Positions 33,399 to 47,724 of a stretch of 64,000 bases of DNA are shown here, piece by piece. The first letter of the stretch is position 1. Each line of letters starts with the position of its first letter. The DNA is from Palsa-506 sp963836355. Its GTDB lineage: Bacteria; Actinomycetota; Actinomycetes; Streptosporangiales; Streptosporangiaceae. The notes beneath the pieces were generated by a model. That model searched no databases. It saw only the letters and a list, made by a program, of their open reading frames with translations, and was not told the DNA's origin. Made by a program: the position numbers and the translations under genes. Where the stretch lies: assembly GCA_963836355.1 (NCBI GenBank), contig CAWIJO010000010.1, positions 62,001 through 126,000 on the forward strand, in the 5' to 3' direction.

Positions 33399-34546
33399 GC
33401 GTCACAGTCCCGCTCGGCTTCCGCGCCGCCGGCGTCACGGCCGGCCTGAAGAAGTCCGGCGATCCCGATGTCGCCGTGGTGCTCAGCGACGGGCCTTCCT
33501 GCGCCGCCGCCGCCGTCTTCACGACTAACCGGGTGCAGGCAGCTCCGGTGCGCTGGACCCGGCAGGCGGCGGCCGGCGGGCGGCTGCGCGGCGTCGTGCT
33601 CAACTCGGGCGGCGCGAACGCCTGCACCGGGCCGGCGGGCGATGCCGATACCCGGCTGACCGCGCAGCGGCTGGCGGACGCGACCGGCTGGCCGGCCGGC
33701 CAGATAGCCGTCTGCTCCACCGGCCTGATCGGCGACCGGCTGCCGCTTGACCTGCTGCTGCCCGCCGTGGACAAGGCAGTCGCGGCAGCGGACGGCAACG
33801 GCGGCGGCGCGGCCGCGGACGCGATCAGGACCACCGACACCGTGCCCAAGGAAGCGGCCCGGCGCGGCCCGGGGTACTCAATCGGCGGGATGGCCAAGGG
33901 CGCGGCCATGCTGGCTCCCGCCCTGGCGACGATGCTCTGCGTGCTGACTACCGACGCCGACCTGGATGCGGCCACCCTAGACGGCGCGCTGCGCCGGGCG
34001 GCCGGCCAGACGTTCGGCCGGCTCGACACGGACGGCTGCATGTCCACGAACGACACCGTCCTGCTGCTGTCCAGCGGCGCGGCCGGCGCGCGGCCGGATC
34101 CGGCCGAGTTCGCCGGCCTGCTGACTGCCGTCTGCGCCGACCTGGCGGGCCAGATGCAGCTGGACGCGGAGGGCGCGAGCAAGGCGATCGACATCGAGGT
34201 GACCGGCGCGGCGAGCGAGCGCGACGCCGTCACGGCCGGCCGTGCGGTGGCCCGCTGCAACCTGCTCAAGTGCGCCATCGCCGGCCAGGACCCCAACTGG
34301 GGCCGGGTGCTGGCCGCGGTCGGGACGACCGACGCGGTGTTCGACCCCGACCAGCTGAACGTGGCGATCAACGGCGTCTGGGTGTGCCGGAACGGGTATG
34401 CAGCGGCGGACCGCTCCGGGGTGGATCTCACCGGCCGGGACGTGACGATCACCGTCGACCTGTGCGCCGGCCAGCATGCCGCCACCATCCGTACCACCGA
34501 CCTGACTGCCGCGTACGTGCATGAGAACTCGGCGTACTCGACGTGA
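33395..34546 (+). CDS. argJ: Bifunctional ornithine acetyltransferase / N-acetylglutamate synthase
   Basis: ArgJ recycles acetyl groups by transferring acetyl from N-acetylornithine to glutamate, and can also use acetyl-CoA. The 383-residue protein has the autocleavage site region KGAAMLAPALATMLCVLTTDA, where the Thr-containing alpha/beta junction is expected (LATMLCVLTT; the catalytic Thr follows APALA), and GCMSTNDTVLLLSSG, plus the ending TVDLCAGQHAATIRTTDLTAAYVHENSAYST. Its presence means the operon does not need a separate argE. It overlaps argC by four bases and argB by four (GTGA). Confidence 0.95.
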   Translation: MSVTVPLGFRAAGVTAGLKKSGDPDVAVVLSDGPSCAAAAVFTTNRVQAAPVRWTRQAAAGGRLRGVVLNSGGANACTGPAGDADTRLTAQRLADATGWPAGQIAVCSTGLIGDRLPLDLLLPAVDKAVAAADGNGGGAAADAIRTTDTVPKEAARRGPGYSIGGMAKGAAMLAPALATMLCVLTTDADLDAATLDGALRRAAGQTFGRLDTDGCMSTNDTVLLLSSGAAGARPDPAEFAGLLTAVCADLAGQMQLDAEGASKAIDIEVTGAASERDAVTAGRAVARCNLLKCAIAGQDPNWGRVLAAVGTTDAVFDPDQLNVAINGVWVCRNGYAAADRSGVDLTGRDVTITVDLCAGQHAATIRTTDLTAAYVHENSAYST

Positions 34547-35511
34547 CCGACACGTTGCCAGCGACACCGGAGGAGATCGCCGGCCGCCCGCCGGACCGGA
34601 CGGCGGCGCTCGCCAAGGCGGCCACGCTGATCGAGGCGCTGCCGTGGCTGGATCGGTTCCACGGCCAGACCGTGGTGATCAAGCTGGGCGGGCACGCGAT
34701 GTCCGACGAGGCGCTGCGGCTGGCATTCGCGCAGGACGTCGTGTTCCTCCGCTATGCCGGGCTCCGCCCGGTCGTGGTGCACGGCGGCGGGCCGCAGATC
34801 AGCGCCCAGCTCGACCGGCTCGGGGTGGCCACCAGCTTCACCGCGGGGCTGCGCGTCACCACCCCGGAGACTATGGACGTCGTCCGCATGGTGCTCACCG
34901 GGCAGGTCAACAGGGACGTGGTCGGGCTGATCAACCGGCACGGCCCGTTCGCCGTCGGCATGTCCGGCGAGGATGCCAACCTGCTCACCGCGACGCGCCG
35001 GCACGTGCTGGTGGACGGCGAGCCGGTGGACATCGGCATGGTCGGCCAGATCGACGCGGTGAACCCGGGCGCCGTCCGCGCCCTGCTCGATGACGGCCGG
35101 GTGCCGGTCATCTCCAGCGTCGCCCGCAGCGACGGCGGCGAGGTGTACAACATCAACGCCGATACCGCCGCCGCCGCGGTGGCGGTCGCGCTGGACGCGG
35201 CGAAGCTGGTCGTGCTCACCGACGTGGCGGGCCTGTACGCGGACTGGCCAGCCAGCGCGGACGGCGCCGGTGAGGTCATCAGCGAGCTGGCCGCCGCCAG
35301 CCTGGCGGCAATGCTGCCGGACCTGACCGAGGGCATGCTGCCGAAGATGGAGGCCTGCCTGCTGGCGGTCCGCGGCGGCGTCCCGCAGGCGCATGTGCTC
35401 GACGGGCGGCTGCCGCACGCCATCCTGCTGGAGATCTTCACCGACTCGGGCATCGGCACCATGGTGCTGCCCGATCCCGCGCCGGGCCCGGCGCAGACAG
35501 TGACGGAATGA
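34543..35511 (+). CDS. argB: N-acetylglutamate kinase
   Basis: ArgB phosphorylates N-acetylglutamate, usually the feedback-controlled step. The 322-residue protein has VVIKLGGHAMSDEALRLAFAQD, VVVHGGGPQISAQLDRLG, a central AAAVAVALDAAKLVVLTDVAGLY segment and the ending AHAILLEIFTDSGIGTM-like (PHAILLEIFTDSGIGTM). An N-terminal helix of about 30 residues precedes the kinase core, which in other ArgB proteins goes with arginine-sensitive hexamers. GTG at 34543 overlaps the argJ stop; the stop overlaps argD. Confidence 0.95.
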   Translation: MTDTLPATPEEIAGRPPDRTAALAKAATLIEALPWLDRFHGQTVVIKLGGHAMSDEALRLAFAQDVVFLRYAGLRPVVVHGGGPQISAQLDRLGVATSFTAGLRVTTPETMDVVRMVLTGQVNRDVVGLINRHGPFAVGMSGEDANLLTATRRHVLVDGEPVDIGMVGQIDAVNPGAVRALLDDGRVPVISSVARSDGGEVYNINADTAAAAVAVALDAAKLVVLTDVAGLYADWPASADGAGEVISELAAASLAAMLPDLTEGMLPKMEACLLAVRGGVPQAHVLDGRLPHAILLEIFTDSGIGTMVLPDPAPGPAQTVTE

Positions 35512-36743
35512 GCGGTGCCGGAATGAGCCACGATGCCATCAGCCATACCCAGGAATTGCAGGACCGCTTCGGCCGGGCGCTGATGCCGAACTACGGCATC
35601 CCGCCGGTGGCTCTGGTCCGCGGCAAGGGCTGCCTGGTCTGGGATGCCGACGGCCGGGAGTACACCGACCTGATCGCCGGCATCGCGGTCAGCGCGCTCG
35701 GGCATGCGCACCCCGCCATCACCGAGGCGGTCACCCGCCAGGTGAACGCCATCGCGCACACGTCCAACCTGTTCCTGCACGAGGGCGAGATCGCACTGGC
35801 CGAGCGGCTGCTCGGGCTGCTCGGCCAGGCGGGCACTCCGGCCGACGGGCGGGTCTTCTTCGCGAACTCGGGCACCGAGGCCAACGAGGCCGCGGTGAAG
35901 CTGGTCCGCCGCCGCCAGGGACCAGGGCAGACGGTGATCGTCGCGGCCGACCACAGCTTCCACGGCCGCACCTCGGCGGCGCTGGCGCTGACCGGCAAGA
36001 GTTCGATCAGAGACCCGTTTAAGCCCTATGGTGTCGAAGTTAGGTTTGTGCCCTTCGGCGATGAGGAAGCGCTGCGGGCCGCGGTGCGGCCGGACTGCGC
36101 CGCGCTGTTCCTCGAACCGTGCCAGGGCGAGGCGGGCGTGGTCCCGGCCCCGGCCGGCTACCTGCGCGCCGCGCGGGACGCCTGCGACGCGGCCGGCGCG
36201 CTACTCGTGCTTGATGAGATCCAGAGCGGGATCGGCCGGGCCGGCGCGTGGTTCGCGCACCAGCTGGACGGGATCACGCCGGACGTGATCACGCTGGCCA
36301 AGGGCCTCGGCGGCGGGCTGCCGATCGGCGCGTGCATCGGCCTCGGCGAGTGCGGCGCGGCGCTGCGCAAGGGGGATCATGGCAGCACGTTCGGCGGCAA
36401 CCCGGTGGCCTGCGCGGCGGCGCTGGCCGTGCTGGACACGATCGAGGCGGATGGCCTGCTGGCCCGCGCCGCCGAGACCGGCGCGCAGCTCGCCGCGGGA
36501 GTTACCGCGGTGCGCCATCCGCTGCTCGCCGGGGTGCGCGGCCGGGGCCTGTGGCTCGCCATCGAGCTGACCGGCCCAGCCGCGGCCGACGTGGAAGCCG
36601 CCTGCCGCCGGGCCGGCTTCCTGGTCAACGCCGTACAGCCGGACGCGATCCGGCTGGCCCCGCCGCTCATCCTGACCGCCGTGCAGGCGGACTCCTTCCT
36701 GGCCGCGCTGCCGGGGATTCTCGATGACGCGAGGCCCGCGTGA
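35508..36743 (+). CDS. argD: Acetylornithine aminotransferase
   Basis: ArgD is a PLP enzyme that converts N-acetylglutamate semialdehyde to N-acetylornithine. The 411-residue protein has GKGCLVWDADGREYTDLIAGI, FFANSGTEANEAAVKLVRR, the PLP Asp in LLVLDEIQSGIGRAG, the Schiff-base Lys in DVITLAKGLGGGLPIGACI, and HGSTFGGNPVACAAALAVL. The start ATG at 35508 overlaps argB; ATG at 35523 is an alternative. The argR start overlaps its end (GTGA). Confidence 0.95.
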   Translation: MSGAGMSHDAISHTQELQDRFGRALMPNYGIPPVALVRGKGCLVWDADGREYTDLIAGIAVSALGHAHPAITEAVTRQVNAIAHTSNLFLHEGEIALAERLLGLLGQAGTPADGRVFFANSGTEANEAAVKLVRRRQGPGQTVIVAADHSFHGRTSAALALTGKSSIRDPFKPYGVEVRFVPFGDEEALRAAVRPDCAALFLEPCQGEAGVVPAPAGYLRAARDACDAAGALLVLDEIQSGIGRAGAWFAHQLDGITPDVITLAKGLGGGLPIGACIGLGECGAALRKGDHGSTFGGNPVACAAALAVLDTIEADGLLARAAETGAQLAAGVTAVRHPLLAGVRGRGLWLAIELTGPAAADVEAACRRAGFLVNAVQPDAIRLAPPLILTAVQADSFLAALPGILDDARPA

Positions 36744-37312
36744 GCCCGCTGAGCCCGGTCACCAAGGCCGCCAGGCACGCCCAGATCGTCAGCATCCTGG
36801 AACAGGCCGCAGTGCGGTCGCAGGAAGAACTTGCCGACTGGCTGGCCCGCCGCGGCGTGCGGGTCACCCAGACCACGCTGTCCCGGGATCTGGAGGAACT
36901 CGGCGCCGTCCGGCTCCGCGATCGGGACGGGTCGCTCGTCTACGCGCTGCCGGGCGAGCCCGGCGGCCCAGGGTCCCGGCCGGGGGGCTTGGCCGAGAGC
37001 CTCACCGGCCGGACCGGCGGCGCCGACAGCGCCAGCGCCGAGCAATTCAGCGCCAGCCCGGAACCCTGGGGCCGGCTCGCCCGGGCCGCGGCCGAGCTGC
37101 TGGTTTCCGCCGAGGCCAGCGCCAACCTGGTCATCGTGCGCACGCCGGCCGGGGCCGCGCAATTCCTCGCCTCGGTGCTCGACCACGCCAGATGGCCGTC
37201 GATTCTCGGCACGGTGGCGGGCGACGACACGGTGCTCGTCATCGCCCGGGATCCGGCCGGTGGGGACGATCTTGCCCAGTCACTGCTCCGGCTCGCCGAG
37301 CGGCGGAACTAG
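36740..37312 (+). CDS. argR: Arginine repressor ArgR
   Basis: ArgR is the arginine-responsive repressor of the arginine regulon. The N-terminal winged helix spans residues ~5-70 (RHAQIVSILEQAAVRSQEELADWLA, then TQTTLSRDLEELGAVRLRD, the DNA-recognition segment). The C-terminal oligomerisation and arginine-binding domain ends ILGTVAGDDTVLVIARDPAG, with the GTxAGDDT motif that binds arginine. At 190 residues it is longer than the usual ~150-165 because of a Gly/Pro/Ser-rich linker (about 70-105). It is likely to act on the operator at 32204-32240, giving autoregulation. Confidence 0.94.
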   Translation: MSPLSPVTKAARHAQIVSILEQAAVRSQEELADWLARRGVRVTQTTLSRDLEELGAVRLRDRDGSLVYALPGEPGGPGSRPGGLAESLTGRTGGADSASAEQFSASPEPWGRLARAAAELLVSAEASANLVIVRTPAGAAQFLASVLDHARWPSILGTVAGDDTVLVIARDPAGGDDLAQSLLRLAERRN

Positions 37313-37362
37313 ACACTTGCCAGCAACCTAAGCGGGGCACCGCCCCAACCAGGAGGATTCCA

Positions 37363-38565
37363 ATGACCGAACGCATTGTGCTCGCCTACTCCGGCGGCCT
37401 GGATACGTCGGTGGCCATCGGATGGATCGCCGAGCAGACCGGCGCCGAGGTCATCGCGCTGGCCATCGACGTCGGCCAGGGCGGCGAGGATCTCGACACG
37501 ATCAGGCAGCGGGCGCTGGCCTGCGGCGCCGCCGAGTCGCTGGTCATCGACGCCAGGTCGGAGTTCGCCAACGATTTCTGCATGCCCGCGCTGCGCGCCA
37601 ATGCCCTCTACATGAACCGCTACCCGCTGGTCTCCGCGCTGTCCCGGCCGCTGATCGCCGCGCACCTGGCCACCGCCGCCAGGGACTGCGGCGCGGGCAT
37701 GGTCGCGCACGGCTGCACCGGCAAGGGCAACGACCAGGTCAGGTTCGAGGTCGGCCTGGCCTGCCTGGCGCCCGAGGTCAAGGTCATCGCCCCGGTCCGG
37801 GACTCCGGCATGACCCGGGACAAGGCGATCGCGTTCGCGGCCGAGAAGGGCCTGCCGATCAACGTCACGTCCCGCTCGCCGTATTCCATCGACCAGAATC
37901 TGTGGGGCCGCAGCTGCGAGACCGGGCACCTGGAGGATATCTGGGAGGGACCGCACGACGACGTCTGGGACTACACGCAGGACCCCGGCGTCTCGCGCGA
38001 CCCCGACGAGCTGGTGATCAGCTTCACTGACGGTGCGCCGGTCGCGATCGACGGCAGGCCGCTGCCGCCGCTGGAGATCATCACGGAGCTGAACGCCCGC
38101 GCCGGGGCGCAGGGGGTAGGCAGGGTGGACATGGTCGAGGACCGGCTGGTCGGGATCAAGAGCCGCGAGATCTACGAGGCCCCGGCAGCGATCGCCCTCA
38201 TCGCGGCGCACTCCGAACTGGAGAGCGTGTGCATGGAACTCGACCTGGCCCGGTACAAGCGGTCAGTGGAGCAGCGGTGGACCGAACTCGTCTACGACGG
38301 ACTGTGGTTCTCCCCGCTCAGGAATGCGCTCGACGCGTTCATCGCGCAGGCGTCGCGGCACGTGACCGGCGAAGTCAGGCTGCGGCTGCACGGCGGCCAG
38401 GCGGTGGTGACCGGCCGGCGGAGCCCGGTTTCGCTGTATGACTATGGGCTGGCCACCTACGATACGGGCGATACCTTCGACCAGCGGCTGGCCCGGGGGT
38501 TCGTGGAGCTGTGGGGCCTGCCCAGCAAGACCGCCGCGATGCGGGACCGGCGCGCGGCCGGGTAG
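37363..38565 (+). CDS. argG: Argininosuccinate synthase
   Basis: ArgG joins citrulline and aspartate using ATP. The 400-residue protein begins TERIVLAYSGGLDTSVAIGW with the PP-loop SGGLDTS, has MAHGCTGKGNDQVRFEVG-like (MVAHGCTGKGNDQVRFE), SRSPYSIDQNLWGRSCE and FSPLRNALDAFIAQ. ATG at 37363 follows AGGAGG with five bases spacing. It lies 50 bases after argR; a GGGGC/GCCCC hairpin (37333-37349 area) is in the gap, but no second ARG box, so it may share the argC transcript. No argF gene is present in this window, so ornithine carbamoyltransferase must be encoded elsewhere. Confidence 0.95.
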   Translation: MTERIVLAYSGGLDTSVAIGWIAEQTGAEVIALAIDVGQGGEDLDTIRQRALACGAAESLVIDARSEFANDFCMPALRANALYMNRYPLVSALSRPLIAAHLATAARDCGAGMVAHGCTGKGNDQVRFEVGLACLAPEVKVIAPVRDSGMTRDKAIAFAAEKGLPINVTSRSPYSIDQNLWGRSCETGHLEDIWEGPHDDVWDYTQDPGVSRDPDELVISFTDGAPVAIDGRPLPPLEIITELNARAGAQGVGRVDMVEDRLVGIKSREIYEAPAAIALIAAHSELESVCMELDLARYKRSVEQRWTELVYDGLWFSPLRNALDAFIAQASRHVTGEVRLRLHGGQAVVTGRRSPVSLYDYGLATYDTGDTFDQRLARGFVELWGLPSKTAAMRDRRAAG

Positions 38566-38622
38566 GCCAGGTAAGCTCCGGCACTGCCGAACAGCCACGA
38601 TCACGAACGTGCGGGGAGTGCC

Positions 38623-40080
38623 GTGCCAGACAACGAAGCGGACGCTGCGATCAGGCCCGGTGCCTCAATCAGGCCCGGTGCCTCAATCAAACTCTGGGGC
38701 GGGCGGTTCGAATCCGGGCCGGCCGAGGCGCTCGCCCGGCTGTCCGTCAGCGTCCAGTTCGACTGGCGGCTGGCTCCATACGATCTGCTGGCCTCCGGCG
38801 CGCACGCGCGGGTGCTGCACAAGGCCGGGCTGCTCGATGACACCGAGCTGGCCCGGCTGCTCGGCGCCCTTGACGACCTCGGCCAGGCCTGCCGGGCCGG
38901 CACCTTCCGGCCGACCGCGGGCGACGAGGACGTGCACACGGCGCTGGAACGCGGCCTGCTGGAGCGAGTCGGCTCCCTCGGCGGCAAGCTGCGGGCCGGG
39001 CGCAGCCGCAACGACCAGATCGCCACCGACCTGCGGCTGTACCTGCGCGACCACGCCCGGCTGATCACCTCGCGGCTGGCCGAGCTGGAGTCTGCGCTAG
39101 TCGGCCAGGCGGAACTCCAGCTGACTACGCCCGCCCCCGGGCTGACGCACATGCAGCACGCGCAGCCGGTGCTGTTCGCGCACCAGCTGCTGGCGCATGT
39201 CCAGGCGTTCTGCCGCGATGTCGGCCGGCTGCAGGACTGGGACAAGCGGGCCGCGGTCAGCCCGCTCGGGGCCGGCGCGCTGGCCGGCTCGTCGCTGCCG
39301 CTCGACCCGGAGACAGTCGCCGCCGAGCTGGGCTTCGACTCCGCCGCGGACAACTCGATGGACGCGGTCAGCGACCGTGACTTCGCCGCCGAGTTCTGCT
39401 TCGCGGCGGCGCTGCTCGGCGTGCACCTGTCCCGGCTCGGCGAGGAGGTCGTGCTGTGGTCCTCGCACGAGTTCGGCTGGGCCGAGATCGACGACGCCTA
39501 CGCCACCGGTTCCTCGATCATGCCGCAGAAGAAGAACCCGGACGTGGCGGAGCTGGCCCGCGGCAAGGCGGGCCGGCTGATCGGCGGCCTGACCGGGCTG
39601 CTGACCACACTGAAGGGCCTGCCGCTGACCTACAACCGGGACCTGCAGGAAGACAAGGAGCCGGTGTTCGACGCGGTGGACACGCTGCTGCTCGTGCTGC
39701 CTGCGATGGCCGGCCTGATGAGCAGCATCAGATTTAACGTGAAACGGATGGCACGGAGTGCTGCAGCCGGCCACGCGCTCGCCACCGACCTGGCTGAGCT
39801 ACTGGTCCGGCGCGGAGTCCCGTTCCGCGAGGCGCACGAGGTCGTGGGTCACCTGGTGGTCTGGTGCCAGGTGCACGAATGCGAGCTCGGCGACGTCAGC
39901 GACGGCGACCTCGCCCGGGTGTCCCCGCACCTGACCCCGGATGTGCGCGAGGTACTGACCGTGCCTGGCGCGCTGGCCGCCAGGCAGGGTCACGGCGGGA
40001 CGGCCCCGGTCCGGGTGGCCGAGCAGCTCGGCAGGATCCGGATGAAGGTCGACGAACATGCGACCTGGGCGGCACGCTGA
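38623..40080 (+). CDS. argH: Argininosuccinate lyase
   Basis: ArgH splits argininosuccinate to arginine and fumarate. The 485-residue protein has KLWGGRFESGP at the start of the conserved part, GKLRAGRSRNDQIATDLRLYLRD, THMQHAQPVLFAHQLLAH and the signature GSSIMPQKKNPDVAELARGK. GTG at 38623 is preceded by GGGGAG. Before KLWGG lie about 25 extra residues with a doubled RPGASI unit, produced by an 18-bp direct repeat at 38650-38685. The stop overlaps the probable start of the next gene. Confidence 0.95.
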   Translation: MPDNEADAAIRPGASIRPGASIKLWGGRFESGPAEALARLSVSVQFDWRLAPYDLLASGAHARVLHKAGLLDDTELARLLGALDDLGQACRAGTFRPTAGDEDVHTALERGLLERVGSLGGKLRAGRSRNDQIATDLRLYLRDHARLITSRLAELESALVGQAELQLTTPAPGLTHMQHAQPVLFAHQLLAHVQAFCRDVGRLQDWDKRAAVSPLGAGALAGSSLPLDPETVAAELGFDSAADNSMDAVSDRDFAAEFCFAAALLGVHLSRLGEEVVLWSSHEFGWAEIDDAYATGSSIMPQKKNPDVAELARGKAGRLIGGLTGLLTTLKGLPLTYNRDLQEDKEPVFDAVDTLLLVLPAMAGLMSSIRFNVKRMARSAAAGHALATDLAELLVRRGVPFREAHEVVGHLVVWCQVHECELGDVSDGDLARVSPHLTPDVREVLTVPGALAARQGHGGTAPVRVAEQLGRIRMKVDEHATWAAR

Positions 40081-40829
40081 CCGTTCTCGGGCCGCCCGGG
40101 CCAGCTGACCCGCCCGGCCCGCTCGCCCGCGGCTTCTTCGCCCGCCCGGCGCCGCAGGTAGCGCCGGATCTGCTCGGCTGCGTGCTGCGCCATGAGACCG
40201 CGGGCGGTGCGGTGGCCGTCGCGGTGACCGAGACGGAGGCATACGCCGGGACGGCGGACGCCGCGTCGCACGCGTTCCGCGGCCAGACGGCTCGCAACGC
40301 GGTCATGTTCGGCGAGCCCGGCCGCGCCTACGTGTATTTCACCTATGGCATGCACTTCTGCGTGAACCTGGTCTGCCTGCCGGCTGGAACTGCGTCGGCG
40401 GTGCTGCTGCGGGCCGGCCGGGTGATCGAGGGCGCCGGCCTGGCCGCGGCCCGCCGGACCGCCGCCGCCCGCCGCTCTGCCGCGGCCGCCCAGCGCGATC
40501 TGGCCCGCGGGCCGGCCCGGCTGTGCCAGGCGCTGGGCATCGATCGGTCACTGGACGGGGCCGACGTGTGCGATCCGGCCTCGCCCCTGCAGATCCTCGG
40601 CCGGGCCGCGGCCGGCCCGTTGGCCGCGGGCCGCGGGCCGGCCGTTGGCCACGGGCCGGCCGTTGGCCGCGGGCCGCGGGTCGGGGTCAGCCGGGCCGCG
40701 GCGATCCCATGGCGGTTCTGGATCGAGGCGGAGCCGACCGTGTCCGCGTACCGCGCGTATGCGCCACGGCGGCGCGCGGCTAAAGCAGTTTCCGTTCCCG
40801 CTCCCGGAAGTGGGACCATGCAGCGGTGA
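40077..40829 (+). CDS. DNA-3-methyladenine glycosylase (MPG/AAG type)
   Basis: This base-excision enzyme removes alkylated purines. Conserved residues are ARGFFARPAPQVAPDLLGCVL, the active-site Glu in VTETEAYAGTADAASHAFRGQTARNAVMFG, and AYVYFTYGMHFCVNLV, AVLLRAGRVIEGAGLA, ARGPARLCQALGI. No ATG, GTG or TTG lies in frame between 39876 and the conserved start; CTG at 40077, overlapping the argH TGA as CTGA, is the best candidate and gives ~250 residues. The C-terminal part has a duplicated GPAVG unit and ends shortly before tyrS. The neighbouring repair role is independent of arginine synthesis. Confidence 0.87.
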   Translation: MTVLGPPGPADPPGPLARGFFARPAPQVAPDLLGCVLRHETAGGAVAVAVTETEAYAGTADAASHAFRGQTARNAVMFGEPGRAYVYFTYGMHFCVNLVCLPAGTASAVLLRAGRVIEGAGLAAARRTAAARRSAAAAQRDLARGPARLCQALGIDRSLDGADVCDPASPLQILGRAAAGPLAAGRGPAVGHGPAVGRGPRVGVSRAAAIPWRFWIEAEPTVSAYRAYAPRRRAAKAVSVPAPGSGTMQR

Positions 40830-42160
40830 CCGACATCCTCGACGAACTGACCTGGCGCGGCCTGCTTGCGCTCTCGACCGATCTCGACGACCTGCGCAAC
40901 GTGCTGGCCGCGGGCCCGGTCACCCTGTACGGCGGCTTCGACCCGACCGCCCCCGGCCTGCATATCGGCAACCTGGTGCTGCTGCTCACGATGCGCAGGT
41001 TCCAGCTGGCCGGGCACCAGCCGATCGGGCTGGTCGGCGGCGCGACCGGGCTGATCGGCGACCCGAGCGGCAAGTCCGCCGAGCGGATACTCAACCCGCG
41101 CGACGTGGTGGCCAGCTGGGTCGAGCGGATCCGCGGTGAGGTTGGCCGCTTCCTTGACTTCGATCCCGGCCGGTCGGGCGCGCTGCTGGTCAGCAACCTG
41201 GACTGGACCGAGAGCCTGTCCGCGCTGGAGTTCCTGCGCGACGTCGGCAAGCATTTCCCGGTGAACCAGATGCTGGCCAGGGAGTCGGTACGGGCCAGGC
41301 TGGAGGCCGGCGGGATCAGCTACACCGAGTTCAGTTACCAGATCCTGCAGGCCTACGACTTCCTGGAACTGCACCGCCGGCACGACTGCGTGCTCCAGCT
41401 CGGCGGCAGCGACCAGTGGGGCAACCTGGTCGCCGGGGTCGACCTGATCCGGCGGGTGACCGGGGATTCCGCGCATGCCCTGGCGACCCCGCTGATCACC
41501 AAGCCGGACGGGACCAAGTACGGCAAGACCGAGGGCGATGCGATCTGGCTGAGCCCGGATCTGATGAGCCCGTACGCGTTCTACCAGTTCTGGATCAACC
41601 GGTCCGATGCCGAGGTGCCCGGCCTGCTCCGGGTCTTCACATTCCGGTCGGGTAACGAAATTGCCGAGCTGGAAAGGTATCTCGCCGAGCGGCCGGCCGC
41701 CAGGGTGGCGCAGCGGGTGCTCGCCGACGACCTGACCACGCTGGTGCACGGCGCGGACGAGTGCGCCCGGGTGGTGGCCGCCAGCGAGGCCCTGTTCGGT
41801 CACGGGGATCTGCGGGCGCTGGATGAGAAGACCCTGGCGGCGGCGCTGGCCGAGGTCCGCTCGGTGCCGGTCAAACCGGTGCCGGTCAAACCGGTGCCGG
41901 TCAAACCGGAGCCTGATCCTGGCGGGCTGCCGAAGGTGGCCGACCTGATGACGGCGGCCGGCCTCACCGCGAGTAAGTCGGCGGCCCGCCGGGCGATCGC
42001 CGAGGGCGGGGCATACCTGAACAACGTGAAGGTGTCCGACGCCGACGCCGCGCCGCAGCTCACCGACCTGCTGCACGGCCGGTACCTGGTGCTGCGGCGG
42101 GGCAAGCGCACGGTCGGCGGCGTCGAGATCGTCACCAGCCGGCCAGCTGATTTGACTTGA
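40826..42160 (+). CDS. tyrS: Tyrosyl-tRNA synthetase
   Basis: This class I synthetase charges tRNA-Tyr. It has TLYGGFDPTAPGLHIGNLVL with the HIGN motif near residue 45, GGATGLIGDPSGKSAER, QLGGSDQWGNLVAGVDLIRR, and the KMSKS equivalent KYGKT near 230. An S4 RNA-binding domain (MTAAGLTASKSAARRAIAEGGAYLNNVKV) is at 370-435. Between domains is a VPVKPVPVKP stretch from three 15-bp repeats (41866-41909). GTG at 40826 overlaps the glycosylase stop. The first rrn promoter's -35 lies inside the last codons. Confidence 0.96.
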   Translation: MTDILDELTWRGLLALSTDLDDLRNVLAAGPVTLYGGFDPTAPGLHIGNLVLLLTMRRFQLAGHQPIGLVGGATGLIGDPSGKSAERILNPRDVVASWVERIRGEVGRFLDFDPGRSGALLVSNLDWTESLSALEFLRDVGKHFPVNQMLARESVRARLEAGGISYTEFSYQILQAYDFLELHRRHDCVLQLGGSDQWGNLVAGVDLIRRVTGDSAHALATPLITKPDGTKYGKTEGDAIWLSPDLMSPYAFYQFWINRSDAEVPGLLRVFTFRSGNEIAELERYLAERPAARVAQRVLADDLTTLVHGADECARVVAASEALFGHGDLRALDEKTLAAALAEVRSVPVKPVPVKPVPVKPEPDPGGLPKVADLMTAAGLTASKSAARRAIAEGGAYLNNVKVSDADAAPQLTDLLHGRYLVLRRGKRTVGGVEIVTSRPADLT

Positions 42161-42180
42161 TCCCCTTTGCTCTCTAGTGT
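42152..42180 (+). promoter_or_regulatory. Upstream rrn promoter (P1)
   Basis: TTGACT (42152-42157) and TAGTGT (42175-42180) are 17 bases apart, a good housekeeping-sigma promoter. The -35 lies inside the end of tyrS. Confidence 0.6.
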
Positions 42181-42631
42181 TTCGTCTTGCCCCCGGAGCC
42201 AGCCGGACGCCAGTCGGCGGACAGCGGCAGGGGGCCCAGCAGGACACCCTTCCAGCTAGTGTGCTCCGGAGCCCGGAGCGCCCCGGTGCGGGTATGCTGG
42301 GTGCAGAACGAGTAACGAAGCAAGTCAAGTCCGCGAACTTGGTTGACAGCCTCAGGCTGTTCGGGTAAGTTCGTAGGGTTGCCCCTGAAGAGATTACAAG
42401 TCTCCGATGGTGTGCGTCCGCTCCTTGAGAACTCAACAGCGTGCTAAAAGCCAGTGCACAAGCACAACAATAACCCCGTCAGGGGCTGAGCCGGCGACGG
42501 CGCAGTTCCCGACAGACGGATGCCAAGATCGCTTCCCAGGCCCGGTTCGCCGGACCGAGGAAGCATCTCTTTCGATGTCAGCACCCCGCACGGCCGGTCT
42601 TCGGAGCGTGCCTGCGGCTTGCATATAGACA
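42161..42631 (+). other. rRNA operon leader region
   Basis: This ~470-bp stretch carries tandem promoters and the transcribed leader of the rRNA operon. At 42422-42445 the leader has TCCTTGAGAACTCAACAGCG plus TGCT, which is complementary to 44360-44383 after the 16S gene and so should form the 16S processing stem. It contains the TTGAGAACT sequence usual in actinomycete rRNA leaders. No protein gene is credible here. Confidence 0.75.
42343..42371 (+). promoter_or_regulatory. Downstream rrn promoter
   Basis: TTGACA (42343-42348) and TAAGTT (42366-42371) are separated by 17 bases. The perfect -35 makes this the strongest-looking promoter in the window. Transcription would start about 255 bases before the mature 16S end. 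A further TATGCT at 42293-42298 could be a weaker -10. Confidence 0.75.
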
Positions 42632-42632
42632 T

Positions 42633-47702
<5,070 letters not shown>

Positions 47703-47724
47703 TCCTACTTCACGATCTTGCTTT

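Noticed and set aside
33343..35418. Long antisense frame across argJ and argB
   Set aside because: Shadow of the arginine genes on the other strand; no ribosome site or domain.
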